Assembly: GCA_001724215.1 (NCBI GenBank)
Contig: MEDW01000017.1
Coordinates: 1 to 32,665 of the forward strand
DNA length: 32,665 nucleotides
Reading direction: 5' to 3'
From: Erythrobacter sp. SCN 62-14
Lineage (GTDB): Bacteria; Pseudomonadota; Alphaproteobacteria; Sphingomonadales; Sphingomonadaceae
Shown: piece after piece, positions 8,601 through 16,962 of the stretch
Position numbering within the stretch: the first letter of the stretch is position 1
How the letters are laid out: the number at the start of each line of letters is the position of its first letter
Notes under the pieces: model-generated
Seen by the model: only the letters and a program-made list of their open reading frames with translations
Told to the model about the DNA's origin: nothing
The model's database searches: none
Made by a program: the position numbers and the translations under genes

Positions 8601-9133
8601 GCAATCTGTTCACTCGCAACCGCTTGATCGGGCTGGCGCTGGCGGCATTCATCGCTGCGGCCGATCAGCTCTCCAAATGGTATGTCACCGGCCCGCTTGA
8701 TCTGCGGCGTGTGGGGCATATTGATCTCTTGCCCTTCTTCGATCTCACCTACACCGAGAACCGCGGCATCTCATTGGGCATGCTGCAGGCGAGCAACATG
8801 GAGATGCGCTGGTTTCTGGTGGCGATGACAGCCGCGATCGCCGTGATCGTGCTGGTGTGGCTGCTGCGCGAGAAGAAGCTGGGTGATATTCTCGGCCTTG
8901 CGCTGATCTTGGGCGGGGCGATCGGCAATATTTATGATCGCTATACCCTGGGCTATGTGGTGGACTTTGCCGATTTCCATATTGGCGGCTTTCGCCCCTT
9001 CCTCATTTTCAACGTAGCCGATGCAGCGATCACCATTGGTGTTGTCATAATCCTTGCTCGCAGCCTGTTCGTGAGCGACAAGGACGATGCAAACGGCGAG
9101 CCCCGCGCGGCTGATGCTGTCTCGGAGAAATAA
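8597..9133 (+). CDS. lspA: Lipoprotein signal peptidase (signal peptidase II)
   Basis: 178 aa inner-membrane aspartyl protease that removes the signal peptide from diacylated prolipoproteins. Four hydrophobic segments are visible. Conserved blocks are AADQLSKWYV (first helix), YTENRGISLG, GGAIGNIYDR with one catalytic-region Asp, and GYVVDFADFH followed by FNVADAAI with the second Asp. Coupled to ileS through ATGA. The next gene encodes a putative lipoprotein, a plausible LspA substrate made from the same transcript. Confidence 0.96.
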   Translation: MSNLFTRNRLIGLALAAFIAAADQLSKWYVTGPLDLRRVGHIDLLPFFDLTYTENRGISLGMLQASNMEMRWFLVAMTAAIAVIVLVWLLREKKLGDILGLALILGGAIGNIYDRYTLGYVVDFADFHIGGFRPFLIFNVADAAITIGVVIILARSLFVSDKDDANGEPRAADAVSEK

Positions 9134-9135
9134 CC

Positions 9136-9546
9136 ATGCGTAACGTGAAGACTGTCCTTGTCCTTGGCACCGGCGCGATGCTGCTGGCGGCTTGTGGGGG
9201 CGGCGGGCTGTTCAACCGCGACCGGCCCGATGAATTCGCAGTGCAGCGGCAGGCCCCGTTGGTGGTGCCGCCCGATTTCTCGCTCACCCCGCCCGCACCC
9301 GGCGCACCGCGCCCGGTTGAAGGCACCGCTTCGGAACAAGCGCTCGATGCATTGTTTGGCGGCCCTGCTCCTCGCAGCCGGATCGAGGCAAGCCTGCTGG
9401 ATCGGGCCGGCTCTGCTGCCCCAAGCATCCGCAGCGTCGTTGGGGATAGTGAAACCAACACCGTCGCCAAAGGCCGTATCACGCGCGATATCATCGCTGC
9501 GCCCGAAGGCGACGGGGCGAGCGCTCAGGTGGTGATACCTTCTTGA
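9136..9546 (+). CDS. DUF3035 lipoprotein (BamF-like)
   Basis: 136 aa. The signal peptide MRNVKTVLVLGTGAMLLAAC ends in a clear lipobox (LAAC, Cys20), so the mature protein should be lipid-anchored. It then runs through GLFNRDRPDEFAVQRQAPLVVPPDF, which is the DUF3035 signature, and a Pro/Ala-rich middle. In some alphaproteobacteria this domain is annotated as BamF, a subunit of the outer-membrane protein assembly machine. That role is family knowledge and is not shown here. It starts 2 bases after lspA with GGAG upstream. The stop codon lies inside the first copy of the repeat at 9542, and it is the last gene of the operon. Confidence 0.82.
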   Translation: MRNVKTVLVLGTGAMLLAACGGGGLFNRDRPDEFAVQRQAPLVVPPDFSLTPPAPGAPRPVEGTASEQALDALFGGPAPRSRIEASLLDRAGSAAPSIRSVVGDSETNTVAKGRITRDIIAAPEGDGASAQVVIPS

Positions 9547-9594
9547 TTTAATCCTCGCAGGCCTGTCGCGCTGACGCGCGAGCCGCTGCGGGCG
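9542..9594 (+). repeat. 53-bp direct repeat, copy 1
   Basis: Begins CTTGATTTAATCCTCGCAGG and ends GCTGCGGGCG. It is 50/53 identical to the copy at 9629-9681. Its first bases include the TGA stop of the DUF3035 gene. A perfect 6-bp hairpin (GGTCGC, loop CTT, GCGACC; 9610-9624) lies between the copies. Probably a member of a dispersed intergenic repeat family. Confidence 0.85.
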
Positions 9595-9628
9595 CGCAGT
9601 CGCGCTTGCGGTCGCCTTGCGACCGATG

Positions 9629-9681
9629 CTTGATTTAATCCTCGCAGGCCTATCGCGCTGACGTGCGAGCAGCTGCGGGCG
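9629..9681 (+). repeat. 53-bp direct repeat, copy 2
   Basis: Second copy, offset 87 bp from the first, with three substitutions (G/A, C/T, C/A) and no gaps. Shortly after it comes a six-T run (9691-9696), but I see no good hairpin directly before that run, so I do not call a terminator. The remaining DNA to 9802 holds nothing I recognise. Confidence 0.85.
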
Positions 9682-9802
9682 GCCGGTCGGTTTTTTGTCA
9701 CCCTATCGCTGCGCTGCTTGAGGCGCCCAAGCGCTTTGCTGAATGATAGCCGCGCTTAAGGGCGAACCTCGGCCTCAACCAGCGCCTGCGCGGTAAGCTT
9801 GG

Positions 9803-11110
9803 TCAGCCCCCGCCCTCATCCTCGCGGCTGACCAGGAGCTTGTCGATACGCCGACCATCCATGTCGACGACTTCAAAACGCCAGCCCTGATCGCGGAACA
9901 CCTCGCCTTCGACAGGCAGTTTCTTGAGCACCGACAGCGCATAACCTGCTGCTGTGCCAAATTCGCGGTCCTCGCCATATTCAAGGCCCAGCCGATCGGC
10001 CAGCACATCGGCAGACAACGCGCCCGACACCAACAGCGAGCCATCCTCGCGACTCACGATCTGCGGAATGTCACCATCATCGGAATCGCTGGCAAAACTG
10101 CCGAAGATTGCGGTGAGCAGATCAATCGGTGTGACGATCCCTTCGAAATGGCCATATTCATCATGCACCAGCGCGAGCGGGACCTCGGCGCCTTGCAAGA
10201 CCCGCAGCGCATCCATCGCATCAAGTTGATCGGGCACCACTTCAACCTTGCGCATGAGATCGCGGATCGAGACCGCCCCGCCCGCCACCAGCACGCCCAG
10301 CACCTCGCGCACCTTCACCGCGCCGAGCACATTATCGGGCGAGCCTTCGGCAACCAGTAAGCGCGAATGGGAACTGGCGGCGATCCTCTCGCGGATCGCG
10401 GCTTCATCCGCATCGGCATCAATCCAGTCGACTTCGGTCCGCGGGGTCATCATCTCGCGCACGGGCCGCTCAGCCAGACGCACCACGCCGGTGAGGATCT
10501 GGTGCTGTTCGGCCTCAATCACACCCGAACGCGTCGCCTCGGCAAAGATTACCTGCAATTCCTCGGCAGTGAAGGTTTCCTGGTCGCTGTTGCGCAGGCC
10601 AAACAGGCCGATCACCAGCGCCGAGGATTTGTCGAGCACCCACACCAGCGGCGCCGCCGCCCGTGCCAGCAGCGCCATCGGGCGGGCCATCACCATCGCG
10701 ACTGTCACCGCATTGCGCAGCGCCAGCTGCTTGGGCACCAACTCGCCAATGATCAGGCTCAGGTAAGTGGTAAGCGCAATCACCATGGCAAAGCCGGCCT
10801 GATCGGCAAAGCTCTCCGGCACGCCCAGCATGGCCAGCCGCTCGCCCACCGGCCCTCCAAGGCTCGCCCCGGAATAGGCGCCTGCAATAATCCCGATCAG
10901 CGTGATGCCGATCTGCACAGTAGAAAGAAACTTGCCGGGGTCTGCTGCCAGCGCAAGAGCGATGCTCGCGCTTGCTGACCCGCCCTCTGCCCGCGCTTCG
11001 AGCGCCGAAGTCTTGGCCGAGACAATCGCCAGTTCGGACATGGCGAACACGCCGTTGAGAACAACCAACGCGAGGATAATGACCAGATCGGTCCATGGGA
11101 AAGGCGTCAC
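9803..11110 (-). CDS. CNNM/CBS-domain membrane protein (CorC/HlyC 'hemolysin' family)
   Basis: About 435 aa from a GTG at 11110, which gives the family-typical opening TPFPWTDLVIILALVVLNGVFAMSELA. The frame extends upstream to a TTG at 11218, but that addition is Arg/Pro rich and unlikely. Order of parts: a DUF21/CNNM membrane region of about four helices (about 1-190), with SELA and LSTVQIGITLIGI; a CBS pair (about 205-330) with MTPRTEVDWID; and a CorC_HlyC C-terminal domain with VVDMDGRRIDKLLV. Members are linked to magnesium/cobalt transport; despite the name, haemolysis is not generally demonstrated. No good Shine-Dalgarno supports any start. Confidence 0.88.
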   Translation of the reverse strand: MTPFPWTDLVIILALVVLNGVFAMSELAIVSAKTSALEARAEGGSASASIALALAADPGKFLSTVQIGITLIGIIAGAYSGASLGGPVGERLAMLGVPESFADQAGFAMVIALTTYLSLIIGELVPKQLALRNAVTVAMVMARPMALLARAAAPLVWVLDKSSALVIGLFGLRNSDQETFTAEELQVIFAEATRSGVIEAEQHQILTGVVRLAERPVREMMTPRTEVDWIDADADEAAIRERIAASSHSRLLVAEGSPDNVLGAVKVREVLGVLVAGGAVSIRDLMRKVEVVPDQLDAMDALRVLQGAEVPLALVHDEYGHFEGIVTPIDLLTAIFGSFASDSDDGDIPQIVSREDGSLLVSGALSADVLADRLGLEYGEDREFGTAAGYALSVLKKLPVEGEVFRDQGWRFEVVDMDGRRIDKLLVSREDEGGG

Positions 11111-11294
11111 AAGGGGGGCGTTAGCACAAAACCCGCCCGCTGCCAGCCGCCGCTGATGGCGATCGCTTCTCTGCCTGTTCAAGCGCGGGTAAGGTTGAAC
11201 GCCGCACAGCCGCGACAAGGCGCGCTGGGCGGCTTGCCGTGGCCGTGCGCTCGTGTCATCTTGTTAGAGTAAATCAAGCAGCAAGGACGGGACC

Positions 11295-11990
11295 ATGAAG
11301 CTTTCACGAATTCTTGTATCAAGCACGGCAGCTCTCGCCCTGCTCACCACCAGCGCCTGCGTGACAGACCCCAACACGGGCGAGCGCAAGGTGTCGCGCA
11401 CCGCAATCGGCACGGGCCTTGGCGGCACGCTCGGCTATCTGCTGGGCGGTGCGATCGGCGGCAACACCGGGCGCATTATCGGCGCTGGCATCGGCGGTTC
11501 GGCAGGCGCGGTGATCGGCCAGCAATATGATCGCCAGATCAAGCAATTGAAGGAGCAGACCGCAGGCAGCGGCGTGGATGTCGAGGAAGTCGGCGACAAC
11601 GAGGCCATTCTGGTGCGCCTGCCCGATGGCGTGACCTTTGCGCGCGGATCGGCCTCGATCAATCCCGGCTTTTATGACACGCTCAACGCGGTGGCGGCTT
11701 CGCTGGTGGAATATCCCAACAGCCTGATCGACGTGTTCGGCTTTACCGACACCACCGGTTCGGCTGCGACCAACCAGCGCCTGTCGGAACAGCGCGCGCA
11801 GGCGGTGGCCGATTATCTGATTGCCCGCGGTGTGGCGCGTTCGCGCATCGAGACCCGCGGGTTTGGTGAGCAGCGCGAATATCTGCGCATTCCCACCGGC
11901 GACAATGTCGATGAACCGCGCAACCGCCGTGTGGAAATCAAGATTATCCCAATCAGTCAGGATCAGGTCAACGCCGCACGCCAGCGGTAA
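11295..11990 (+). CDS. OmpA-family lipoprotein with glycine zipper
   Basis: 231 aa. The signal peptide (about 1-22) ends in a weak lipobox, TSAC. A glycine-zipper segment follows (about 37-80: GTGLGGTLGYLLGG..GAGIGGSAGAVIG), typical of envelope proteins that insert in or associate with membranes. The last 110 residues are an OmpA C-terminal domain with DVFGFTDTTGS and NRRVEI, which binds peptidoglycan. Family knowledge therefore suggests an outer-membrane-to-wall tether. A Shine-Dalgarno (AAGGACGGG) precedes the ATG. It is a single-gene unit ended by the terminator at 12015. Confidence 0.92.
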   Translation: MKLSRILVSSTAALALLTTSACVTDPNTGERKVSRTAIGTGLGGTLGYLLGGAIGGNTGRIIGAGIGGSAGAVIGQQYDRQIKQLKEQTAGSGVDVEEVGDNEAILVRLPDGVTFARGSASINPGFYDTLNAVAASLVEYPNSLIDVFGFTDTTGSAATNQRLSEQRAQAVADYLIARGVARSRIETRGFGEQREYLRIPTGDNVDEPRNRRVEIKIIPISQDQVNAARQR

Positions 11991-12014
11991 GGCTTCCTGC
12001 TTCAAGGCAAACAG

Positions 12015-12049
12015 CGGGTCGCTCTGCCGGGCGGCCCGTTTGTTTTTTT
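12015..12049 (+). terminator. Intrinsic terminator of the OmpA-like gene
   Basis: An 8-bp stem CGGGTCGC/GCGGCCCG (one G-U pair) with an 8-nt loop is followed by TTTGTTTTTTT. It lies 25 bp after the stop and just before the end of the convergent phosphatase gene. Confidence 0.85.
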
Positions 12050-12056
12050 GACAAGG

Positions 12057-12845
12057 TCAGTCCTTGTTCCGGCTAAGCCTTGCGGCGCGTGTTGCCAGTC
12101 GCTCGACCGCTGCGGCGTGAATGGCGGGCGAACACACCAGCAGCCCGAAGGCGCGCGGATCGTGTTTGTTGTAAGCCAGCGGCTTGCCAAAGGCATCGCT
12201 CACCTCAGCGCCAGCCTCACGCGCGATCAGAGTGGCAGCGGCAATGTCCCATTCAAAGCCCCAGCGCACCGTCGCCACCAGATCAGCGCGGTTGTCAGCG
12301 ACCATGGCGATGCGCAGGGCAATCGAGTTGGGCTGTTCCACGGCCACCAGATCGCCGTCTTCCTTGGGCAGGACATGCACCGGGACGCGTGAGCCTGCAA
12401 ATTGCGCGCGGGTGCTGGCGCTGAGCGGCGCATCGTTCAAAGTTGCGCCCTTGCCGGCCACCGCGACCCATTCTTCCTCGCGCGCAGGCGCCACCAGAAT
12501 GCCAATCAAGGGCCGCCCGCTGCTGACCAGCGCCACCGACACGGCCCAGCCCTTGCGGCCCGCTACGAAATCGCGCGTTCCATCAATCGGATCGACCAGC
12601 CAGATAAGCCCGCTTTGCGTGCGCACCTTGTCATCGGCGGTTTCTTCGGAAAGCCAACCGGCAGACGGCAGCAGCGCGCTCAGCTCGCGTTTGAGAAACC
12701 GGTCGACCGCCAGATCGGCCTCGCTCACCGGGTTATTCGGGCTCTTGTCCCAGCTTTCCAAGGCATGGCCCGCCCCCGGCCAGCGCGCATGGGCAATGCT
12801 GCCTGCTTCACGGACGATCTGTAGGAGGCGGCCACTGTCTATCAT
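12057..12845 (-). CDS. cysQ: 3'(2'),5'-bisphosphate nucleotidase / inositol-monophosphatase family
   Basis: 262 aa metal-dependent phosphatase. The metal site is complete: SEETADD around residues 66-72, DPIDGTRDFVAG around 84-95, and WDIAAATLIAREAG in the C-terminal half. The CysQ branch hydrolyses 3'-phosphoadenosine 5'-phosphate from sulfate assimilation, and the length and WLVDPIDGTRDF context fit it; an inositol monophosphatase-like activity cannot be excluded. The ATG has no clear Shine-Dalgarno and sits next to a tandem duplication of ATGATAGACA. It is divergent from sucC with about 140 bp between them and shares no operon. Confidence 0.85.
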   Translation of the reverse strand: MIDSGRLLQIVREAGSIAHARWPGAGHALESWDKSPNNPVSEADLAVDRFLKRELSALLPSAGWLSEETADDKVRTQSGLIWLVDPIDGTRDFVAGRKGWAVSVALVSSGRPLIGILVAPAREEEWVAVAGKGATLNDAPLSASTRAQFAGSRVPVHVLPKEDGDLVAVEQPNSIALRIAMVADNRADLVATVRWGFEWDIAAATLIAREAGAEVSDAFGKPLAYNKHDPRAFGLLVCSPAIHAAAVERLATRAARLSRNKD

Positions 12846-12987
12846 GGATGTCTATCATTTTTGCGAAGTCATGCGTTGGATGCAGCCTTGGCCCTACCGA
12901 CAGCACTTTTCAAGCAGGGCAATCCGTGCTTAGGCCGCGCGCGGACACATCCTCCCCAAGGACGATCAAGGAAGGGATCACATCGCC

Positions 12988-14187
12988 ATGAACATCCACG
13001 AATATCAGGCCAAGGAATTGCTGAGCGAATACGGCATCGCCGTTCCCGCAGGGCACGCCGCACTGAGTGTGGAGGAAGCCGTTGAGGCAGCCAAGAAACT
13101 GCCGGGGCCGCTTTATGTGGTGAAGGCGCAGATTCACGCCGGCGGCCGCGGCAAGGGCAAGTTCAAGGAACTGGGGCCGGACGCCAAGGGCGGCGTGCGG
13201 CTGGCGAAAAGCCTTGAGGAAGTCGAATCCCACGCGCGCGAAATGCTCGGCAACACTCTGGTGACGATCCAGACCGGCGATGCTGGCAAGGAAGTGAACC
13301 GGCTTTATGTGACGGACGGTGTTGATATCGCGCGCGAATATTACCTCTCGCTGCTGGTTGACCGCGCGACCGGCCGCGTCGCCTTCGTCGTCTCGACCGA
13401 AGGCGGCATGGACATCGAAACCGTTGCCCACGACACGCCCGAATTGATCACCACCTTCACCGTTGACCCCGCGCAGGGCTTCCAGCCGCACCATGGCCGC
13501 GCAGTGGCGTTTGCGCTGAAATTGAAGGGCGATCTCAACAAGCAGGCGCAAAAGCTCGCCAAGCAGCTTTATGACGCCTTCCTTGCGACCGATTGCGAAA
13601 TGCTCGAAATCAATCCGCTGGTGGAAAGCGAAGACGGCAAGCTGCTGGTGCTCGACGCCAAGATGAGCTTTGATTCGAACGCGCTCTATCGCCACCCCGC
13701 GATCGAAGCGCTGCGTGACATCACCGAAGAAGACCCGGCTGAAGTCGAAGCGAGCGAATATGATCTTGCCTACATCAAGCTCGATGGGAACATCGGCTGC
13801 ATGGTGAACGGCGCTGGCCTTGCCATGGCGACGATGGACATCATTAAGCTGAACGGCGCTTTTCCTGCCAACTTCCTCGATGTGGGCGGCGGTGCGACCA
13901 CGGAAAAGGTGACGGCGGCCTTCAAGATCATCCTCAAGGATCCGGCGGTTGAAGGCATTCTCGTCAACATTTTCGGCGGCATCATGAAGTGTGATGTGAT
14001 CGCCAATGGCATCGTGCAGGCGGCCAAGGACGTGAACTTGCAGGTTCCGCTGGTGGTGCGCCTCGAAGGCACCAATGTCGATGAAGGCAAGGCGATCCTC
14101 AACCAATCGGGCTTGGCCATCGTAGCTGCTGACAACCTCGGCGATGCCGCCAAGAAGATCGTCGCCGAGGTCAAGAAGGCCGCCTGA
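12988..14187 (+). CDS. sucC: Succinyl-CoA synthetase (ADP-forming) beta subunit
   Basis: 399 aa, full length. It forms the nucleotide-binding subunit of the TCA-cycle enzyme that converts succinyl-CoA to succinate with ATP formation. Evidence: opening [20 protein letters not shown]-grasp loop [24 protein letters not shown], and the C-terminal CoA-ligase domain with [11 protein letters not shown] and [10 protein letters not shown]. An AAGGAAGGG site precedes the ATG. sucD, normally adjacent, is not present in this window. The next gene on this strand is etfB, 119 bp on, behind a likely promoter of its own. Confidence 0.96.
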   Translation: MNIHEYQAKELLSEYGIAVPAGHAALSVEEAVEAAKKLPGPLYVVKAQIHAGGRGKGKFKELGPDAKGGVRLAKSLEEVESHAREMLGNTLVTIQTGDAGKEVNRLYVTDGVDIAREYYLSLLVDRATGRVAFVVSTEGGMDIETVAHDTPELITTFTVDPAQGFQPHHGRAVAFALKLKGDLNKQAQKLAKQLYDAFLATDCEMLEINPLVESEDGKLLVLDAKMSFDSNALYRHPAIEALRDITEEDPAEVEASEYDLAYIKLDGNIGCMVNGAGLAMATMDIIKLNGAFPANFLDVGGGATTEKVTAAFKIILKDPAVEGILVNIFGGIMKCDVIANGIVQAAKDVNLQVPLVVRLEGTNVDEGKAILNQSGLAIVAADNLGDAAKKIVAEVKKAA

Positions 14188-14227
14188 TTCAAGCGCCTTC
14201 TCGACACAAATGCCGGGGCCTGCCCTG

Positions 14228-14256
14228 CTTGACGTTTACGTAAACGCAAGCTAGGC
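14228..14256 (+). promoter_or_regulatory. Palindromic operator and probable promoter of etfBA
   Basis: CGTTTACGTAAACG (14233-14246) is a perfect 14-bp palindrome. It extends to CTTG..CAAG on the outside with one unpaired A. TTGACG (14229-14234) could be a -35, with a poor -10 (TAGGCC) 17 bp on, which would place the operator in the promoter spacer. It lies 61 bp before the etfB start. From memory it resembles operators of MerR-type regulators of branched-chain amino-acid and fatty-acid catabolism. Confidence 0.5.
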
Positions 14257-14306
14257 CGGCTTCCATTGAAGTGCTGTCCGTGATTCTGAGAGAGGAAGGA
14301 ACACCC

Positions 14307-15053
14307 ATGAAAATCCTCGTCCCCGTCAAGCGGGTGATCGATTACAACGTCAAGCCGCGCGTCAAGGCGGATGGTTCGGGCGTTGATCTGGCCAACGTCA
14401 AGATGAGCATGAACCCGTTCGATGAGATCGCGGTCGAGGAAGCCATCCGCCTCAAGGAAAAGGGCGCGGCCACTGAAATCGTCGCTGTCAGCGTCGGCCC
14501 GGCCAAGGCGCAGGAAACGCTGCGCACCGCGCTCGCCATGGGTGCAGACCGCGCGATCCTGGTGGAAAGCGATGAGGAAGTGGAACCCCTCGCGGTTGCC
14601 AAGATCTTGAAGGCGATTGCCGATGAAGAAGCCCCCGGCCTCGTCATCCTTGGCAAGCAGTCGATCTCGGATGATTCCAACCAGACCGGCCAGATGCTGG
14701 CCGCTCTGATGGGCCGCCCGCAAGGCACTTTTGCCAACACCGTTGAGGTGGATGGCGATAGCGTGATTGTGAAGCGCGAAGTCGACGGCGGCCTTCAGAC
14801 TGTGAAGCTCGCTCTGCCCGCCATCGTCACCACCGACCTTCGCCTCAACGAGCCGCGCTATGCCTCGCTCCCCAACATCATGAAGGCCAAGCAAAAGCCG
14901 CTCGCCACCAAGACCGCTGCCGATTACGGTGTGGACATTGCGCCGCGGTTGAAGACGCTCAAGGTCGCAGAACCGCCCGTGCGTCAGGCTGGCGAGAAGG
15001 TCGCTGACGTCGCTGCGCTGGTCGAAAAGGTCAAGGCGCTCGGCATCGCCTGA
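14307..15053 (+). CDS. etfB: Electron transfer flavoprotein beta subunit
   Basis: 248 aa from the ATG preceded by AGGAAGGA; a short in-frame extension to 14271 has no ribosome site. Together with EtfA it accepts electrons from acyl-CoA dehydrogenases and passes them to ETF-ubiquinone oxidoreductase. It opens [19 protein letters not shown] and contains [16 protein letters not shown], the signature [19 protein letters not shown], and [18 protein letters not shown] with the conserved recognition loop. The C-terminus is normal. It is transcribed with etfA, 23 bp downstream. Confidence 0.96.
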   Translation: MKILVPVKRVIDYNVKPRVKADGSGVDLANVKMSMNPFDEIAVEEAIRLKEKGAATEIVAVSVGPAKAQETLRTALAMGADRAILVESDEEVEPLAVAKILKAIADEEAPGLVILGKQSISDDSNQTGQMLAALMGRPQGTFANTVEVDGDSVIVKREVDGGLQTVKLALPAIVTTDLRLNEPRYASLPNIMKAKQKPLATKTAADYGVDIAPRLKTLKVAEPPVRQAGEKVADVAALVEKVKALGIA

Positions 15054-15076
15054 GCCCTATTGGAGAGGACATTCCC

Positions 15077-16006
15077 ATGAAAACTCTGGTTCTCGTCGAA
15101 CATGACAACAACACGGTGAACGATGCGACGCTCGCCGTCGTCACCGCCGCGGCCAAGCTGGGCGAAGTGCACCTGCTGGTTGCTGGCCATAATTGCGCCA
15201 GCGTTGGCGAAGCGGCTGCCAAGATCGCTGGCGTTGCCAAGGTGCACGTCGCCGATGATGCGGCCTATGCCAATGGCCTCGCTGAAAACGTCGCCCCGCT
15301 GGCGGCGCAGCTGATGGCGGATCACGATGCTTTCCTCGCCGCTGCCACCACGCAGGGCAAGAACGTCGCCCCGCGCGTCGCTGCGCACTTGGACGTGATG
15401 CAAGTGAGCGAAATCCTGTCGGTCGAAGGCCCCAAAACCTTCACCCGCCCGATCTATGCCGGCAACGCGATTGCCACGGTCGAATCGAGCGATGCCAAGC
15501 TCGTCATCACCGTGCGCGGCACGGCCTTTGAAAAGGCTGCAACCGAAGGTGGTTCAGCCGCCATCGAAGCGGTCAGCGGTGCTGGCGATGCCGGGATTTC
15601 CAGCTTCGTTTCCTCGGAAATCGCCAAGAGCGAGCGCCCCGAGCTCACCAGCGCCAAGGTGATCGTCTCGGGCGGCCGCGCTTTGAAGGATGCCGAAACC
15701 TTCGAAAGCGTCATCACGCCGCTGGCGGACAAGCTGGGCGCTGCGATCGGCGCAAGCCGCGCGGCCGTGGATGCAGGCTATGTCCCCAATGATTATCAGG
15801 TCGGCCAGACCGGCAAGATCGTCGCGCCAGAAGTTTACATCGCGGTCGGCATTTCGGGTGCGATCCAGCACTTGGCTGGGATGAAGGACTCCAAGGTCAT
15901 CATCGCCATCAACAAGGACGAGGACGCCCCGATCTTCCAAGTCGCGGATATCGGCCTTGTGGCTGATCTCTACAGCGCCGTGCCGGAGCTTACGGGCGCG
16001 CTGTAA
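15077..16006 (+). CDS. etfA: Electron transfer flavoprotein alpha subunit
   Basis: 309 aa, FAD-binding partner of EtfB. The C-terminal FAD domain has [52 protein letters not shown] and [10 protein letters not shown], all in family order. The N-terminal domain ([20 protein letters not shown]) matches the beta-like fold. TTGGAGAGG precedes the start. It is the last gene before the strong terminator at 16041. No ETF dehydrogenase or acyl-CoA dehydrogenase gene is nearby. Confidence 0.96.
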   Translation: MKTLVLVEHDNNTVNDATLAVVTAAAKLGEVHLLVAGHNCASVGEAAAKIAGVAKVHVADDAAYANGLAENVAPLAAQLMADHDAFLAAATTQGKNVAPRVAAHLDVMQVSEILSVEGPKTFTRPIYAGNAIATVESSDAKLVITVRGTAFEKAATEGGSAAIEAVSGAGDAGISSFVSSEIAKSERPELTSAKVIVSGGRALKDAETFESVITPLADKLGAAIGASRAAVDAGYVPNDYQVGQTGKIVAPEVYIAVGISGAIQHLAGMKDSKVIIAINKDEDAPIFQVADIGLVADLYSAVPELTGAL

Positions 16007-16040
16007 GGCGTTCATTCCAGTAGACTTTCAACTGACACGA

Positions 16041-16076
16041 ACCTCCGGTAAGGTGACGCCTTGCCGGAGGTTTTTT
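16041..16076 (+). terminator. Intrinsic terminator of etfBA overlapping the next gene's ribosome site
   Basis: A 13-bp stem ACCTCCGGTAAGG/CCTTGCCGGAGGT (one T-G pair) with a 5-nt loop is followed by six T. GGAGG inside the 3' arm (16066-16070) lies 7 bases before the ATG at 16078, so the same bases can act as Shine-Dalgarno. Confidence 0.9.
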
Positions 16077-16077
16077 G

Positions 16078-16956
16078 ATGCGTCGTGCCTGTCTCGCTCC
16101 TGCCGCCGTGGCTTTGGCTGCGCCCGCCCTTGCCGAAAAGCCTCCAGTCGTGCTTGCTCCGCAGGGCGATTGGGAAATCTTGATCGAGGACGAAAGCTGC
16201 ATAGCCGCGCGCCTGTTCGAGGGGGACGGTGAGCCGCACCTTTTCAAGCTTGAGCAATTCGGGCCATCGGGTGCGGTAAGCATGAGCGCGTTCGGGCCTG
16301 CCTTCCGACCTTTCATCAATCTCCAGCCCACCGAATTGCGGTTTCGCGAGGGGCAAAAGTTGCACAAGTCCAACCCCTTTACGGCGGTTCTGCCGGGCTT
16401 CGACAAGGGCATCGTTTACGGCTCGGTTACGCCCAACTGGGATGAACTTGCCGAACTGGCTGCGGCGGGGACACCTGCAACCAAGCAACCGGTTGAACTC
16501 GACGTCGAAACGGGACGGAAGATCGCTTTCGTCGGGTTCCAGCAGGGAGGTCGACCGGAAGTGCGGATTGCCACGGGCTCGATGGAGGGCGTGTTCCAGT
16601 CGCTCAATGGCTGCACCTACGCCCTGCTGGAGAAGTGGGGCCTTGATGCCGTACGGCTCCGCAGCGCGCTGCGCTCCCCGGCCTTGCTCAACTCCAAGAA
16701 AACGTGGGGCAAGCTGCGCAAAGCCTACCGCAGCAATGCTCAGCAGGGCGAGCGCGGGGTCATCGTGTTGCGCGCAACGATTTCCGAGAACGGCACAATG
16801 GAAAGCTGCGCGCTGATCGATACCGCAACCAGCGGCAATCTCGCGCCCGCGATTTGCGAAGTCATTGGCAAAGCGCAGTTCGCCCCGGCGATCGACGCAT
16901 CGGGCCAGCCGTTTCGCGCGCTCTATATTCAGACGCTCAAGTTCCAGACGAGCTAA
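16078..16956 (+). CDS. Secreted protein with TonB C-terminal-like domain
   Basis: 292 aa from ATG 16078. A short signal peptide (MRRACLAPAAVALAAPALA, probable cut before EK) sends it to the periplasm. The first 200 residues match nothing I know. The last 75 or so (GVIVLRATISENGTMESCAL.. to the end) look like the TonB C-terminal fold: a strand-rich 'V+ENG' pattern, then a helix and a final strand FRALYIQTLKF. Unlike TonB, it has no membrane anchor or Pro-rich linker. Sphingomonads carry many such proteins, of unknown role. Its ribosome site lies in the etfA terminator. It converges on the DUF445 gene with only 6 bp between stops. Confidence 0.7.
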   Translation: MRRACLAPAAVALAAPALAEKPPVVLAPQGDWEILIEDESCIAARLFEGDGEPHLFKLEQFGPSGAVSMSAFGPAFRPFINLQPTELRFREGQKLHKSNPFTAVLPGFDKGIVYGSVTPNWDELAELAAAGTPATKQPVELDVETGRKIAFVGFQQGGRPEVRIATGSMEGVFQSLNGCTYALLEKWGLDAVRLRSALRSPALLNSKKTWGKLRKAYRSNAQQGERGVIVLRATISENGTMESCALIDTATSGNLAPAICEVIGKAQFAPAIDASGQPFRALYIQTLKFQTS

Positions 16957-16962
16957 ACCAGC

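Noticed and set aside
9542..9681. CRISPR-like array
   Set aside because: Only two units of 53 bp with one spacer, and no cas genes in the window.
9682..9696. Terminator at the six-T run after the repeat pair
   Set aside because: No stable stem lies just before the T run; the only complement (CGACCG/CGGTCG) needs a 58-nt loop.
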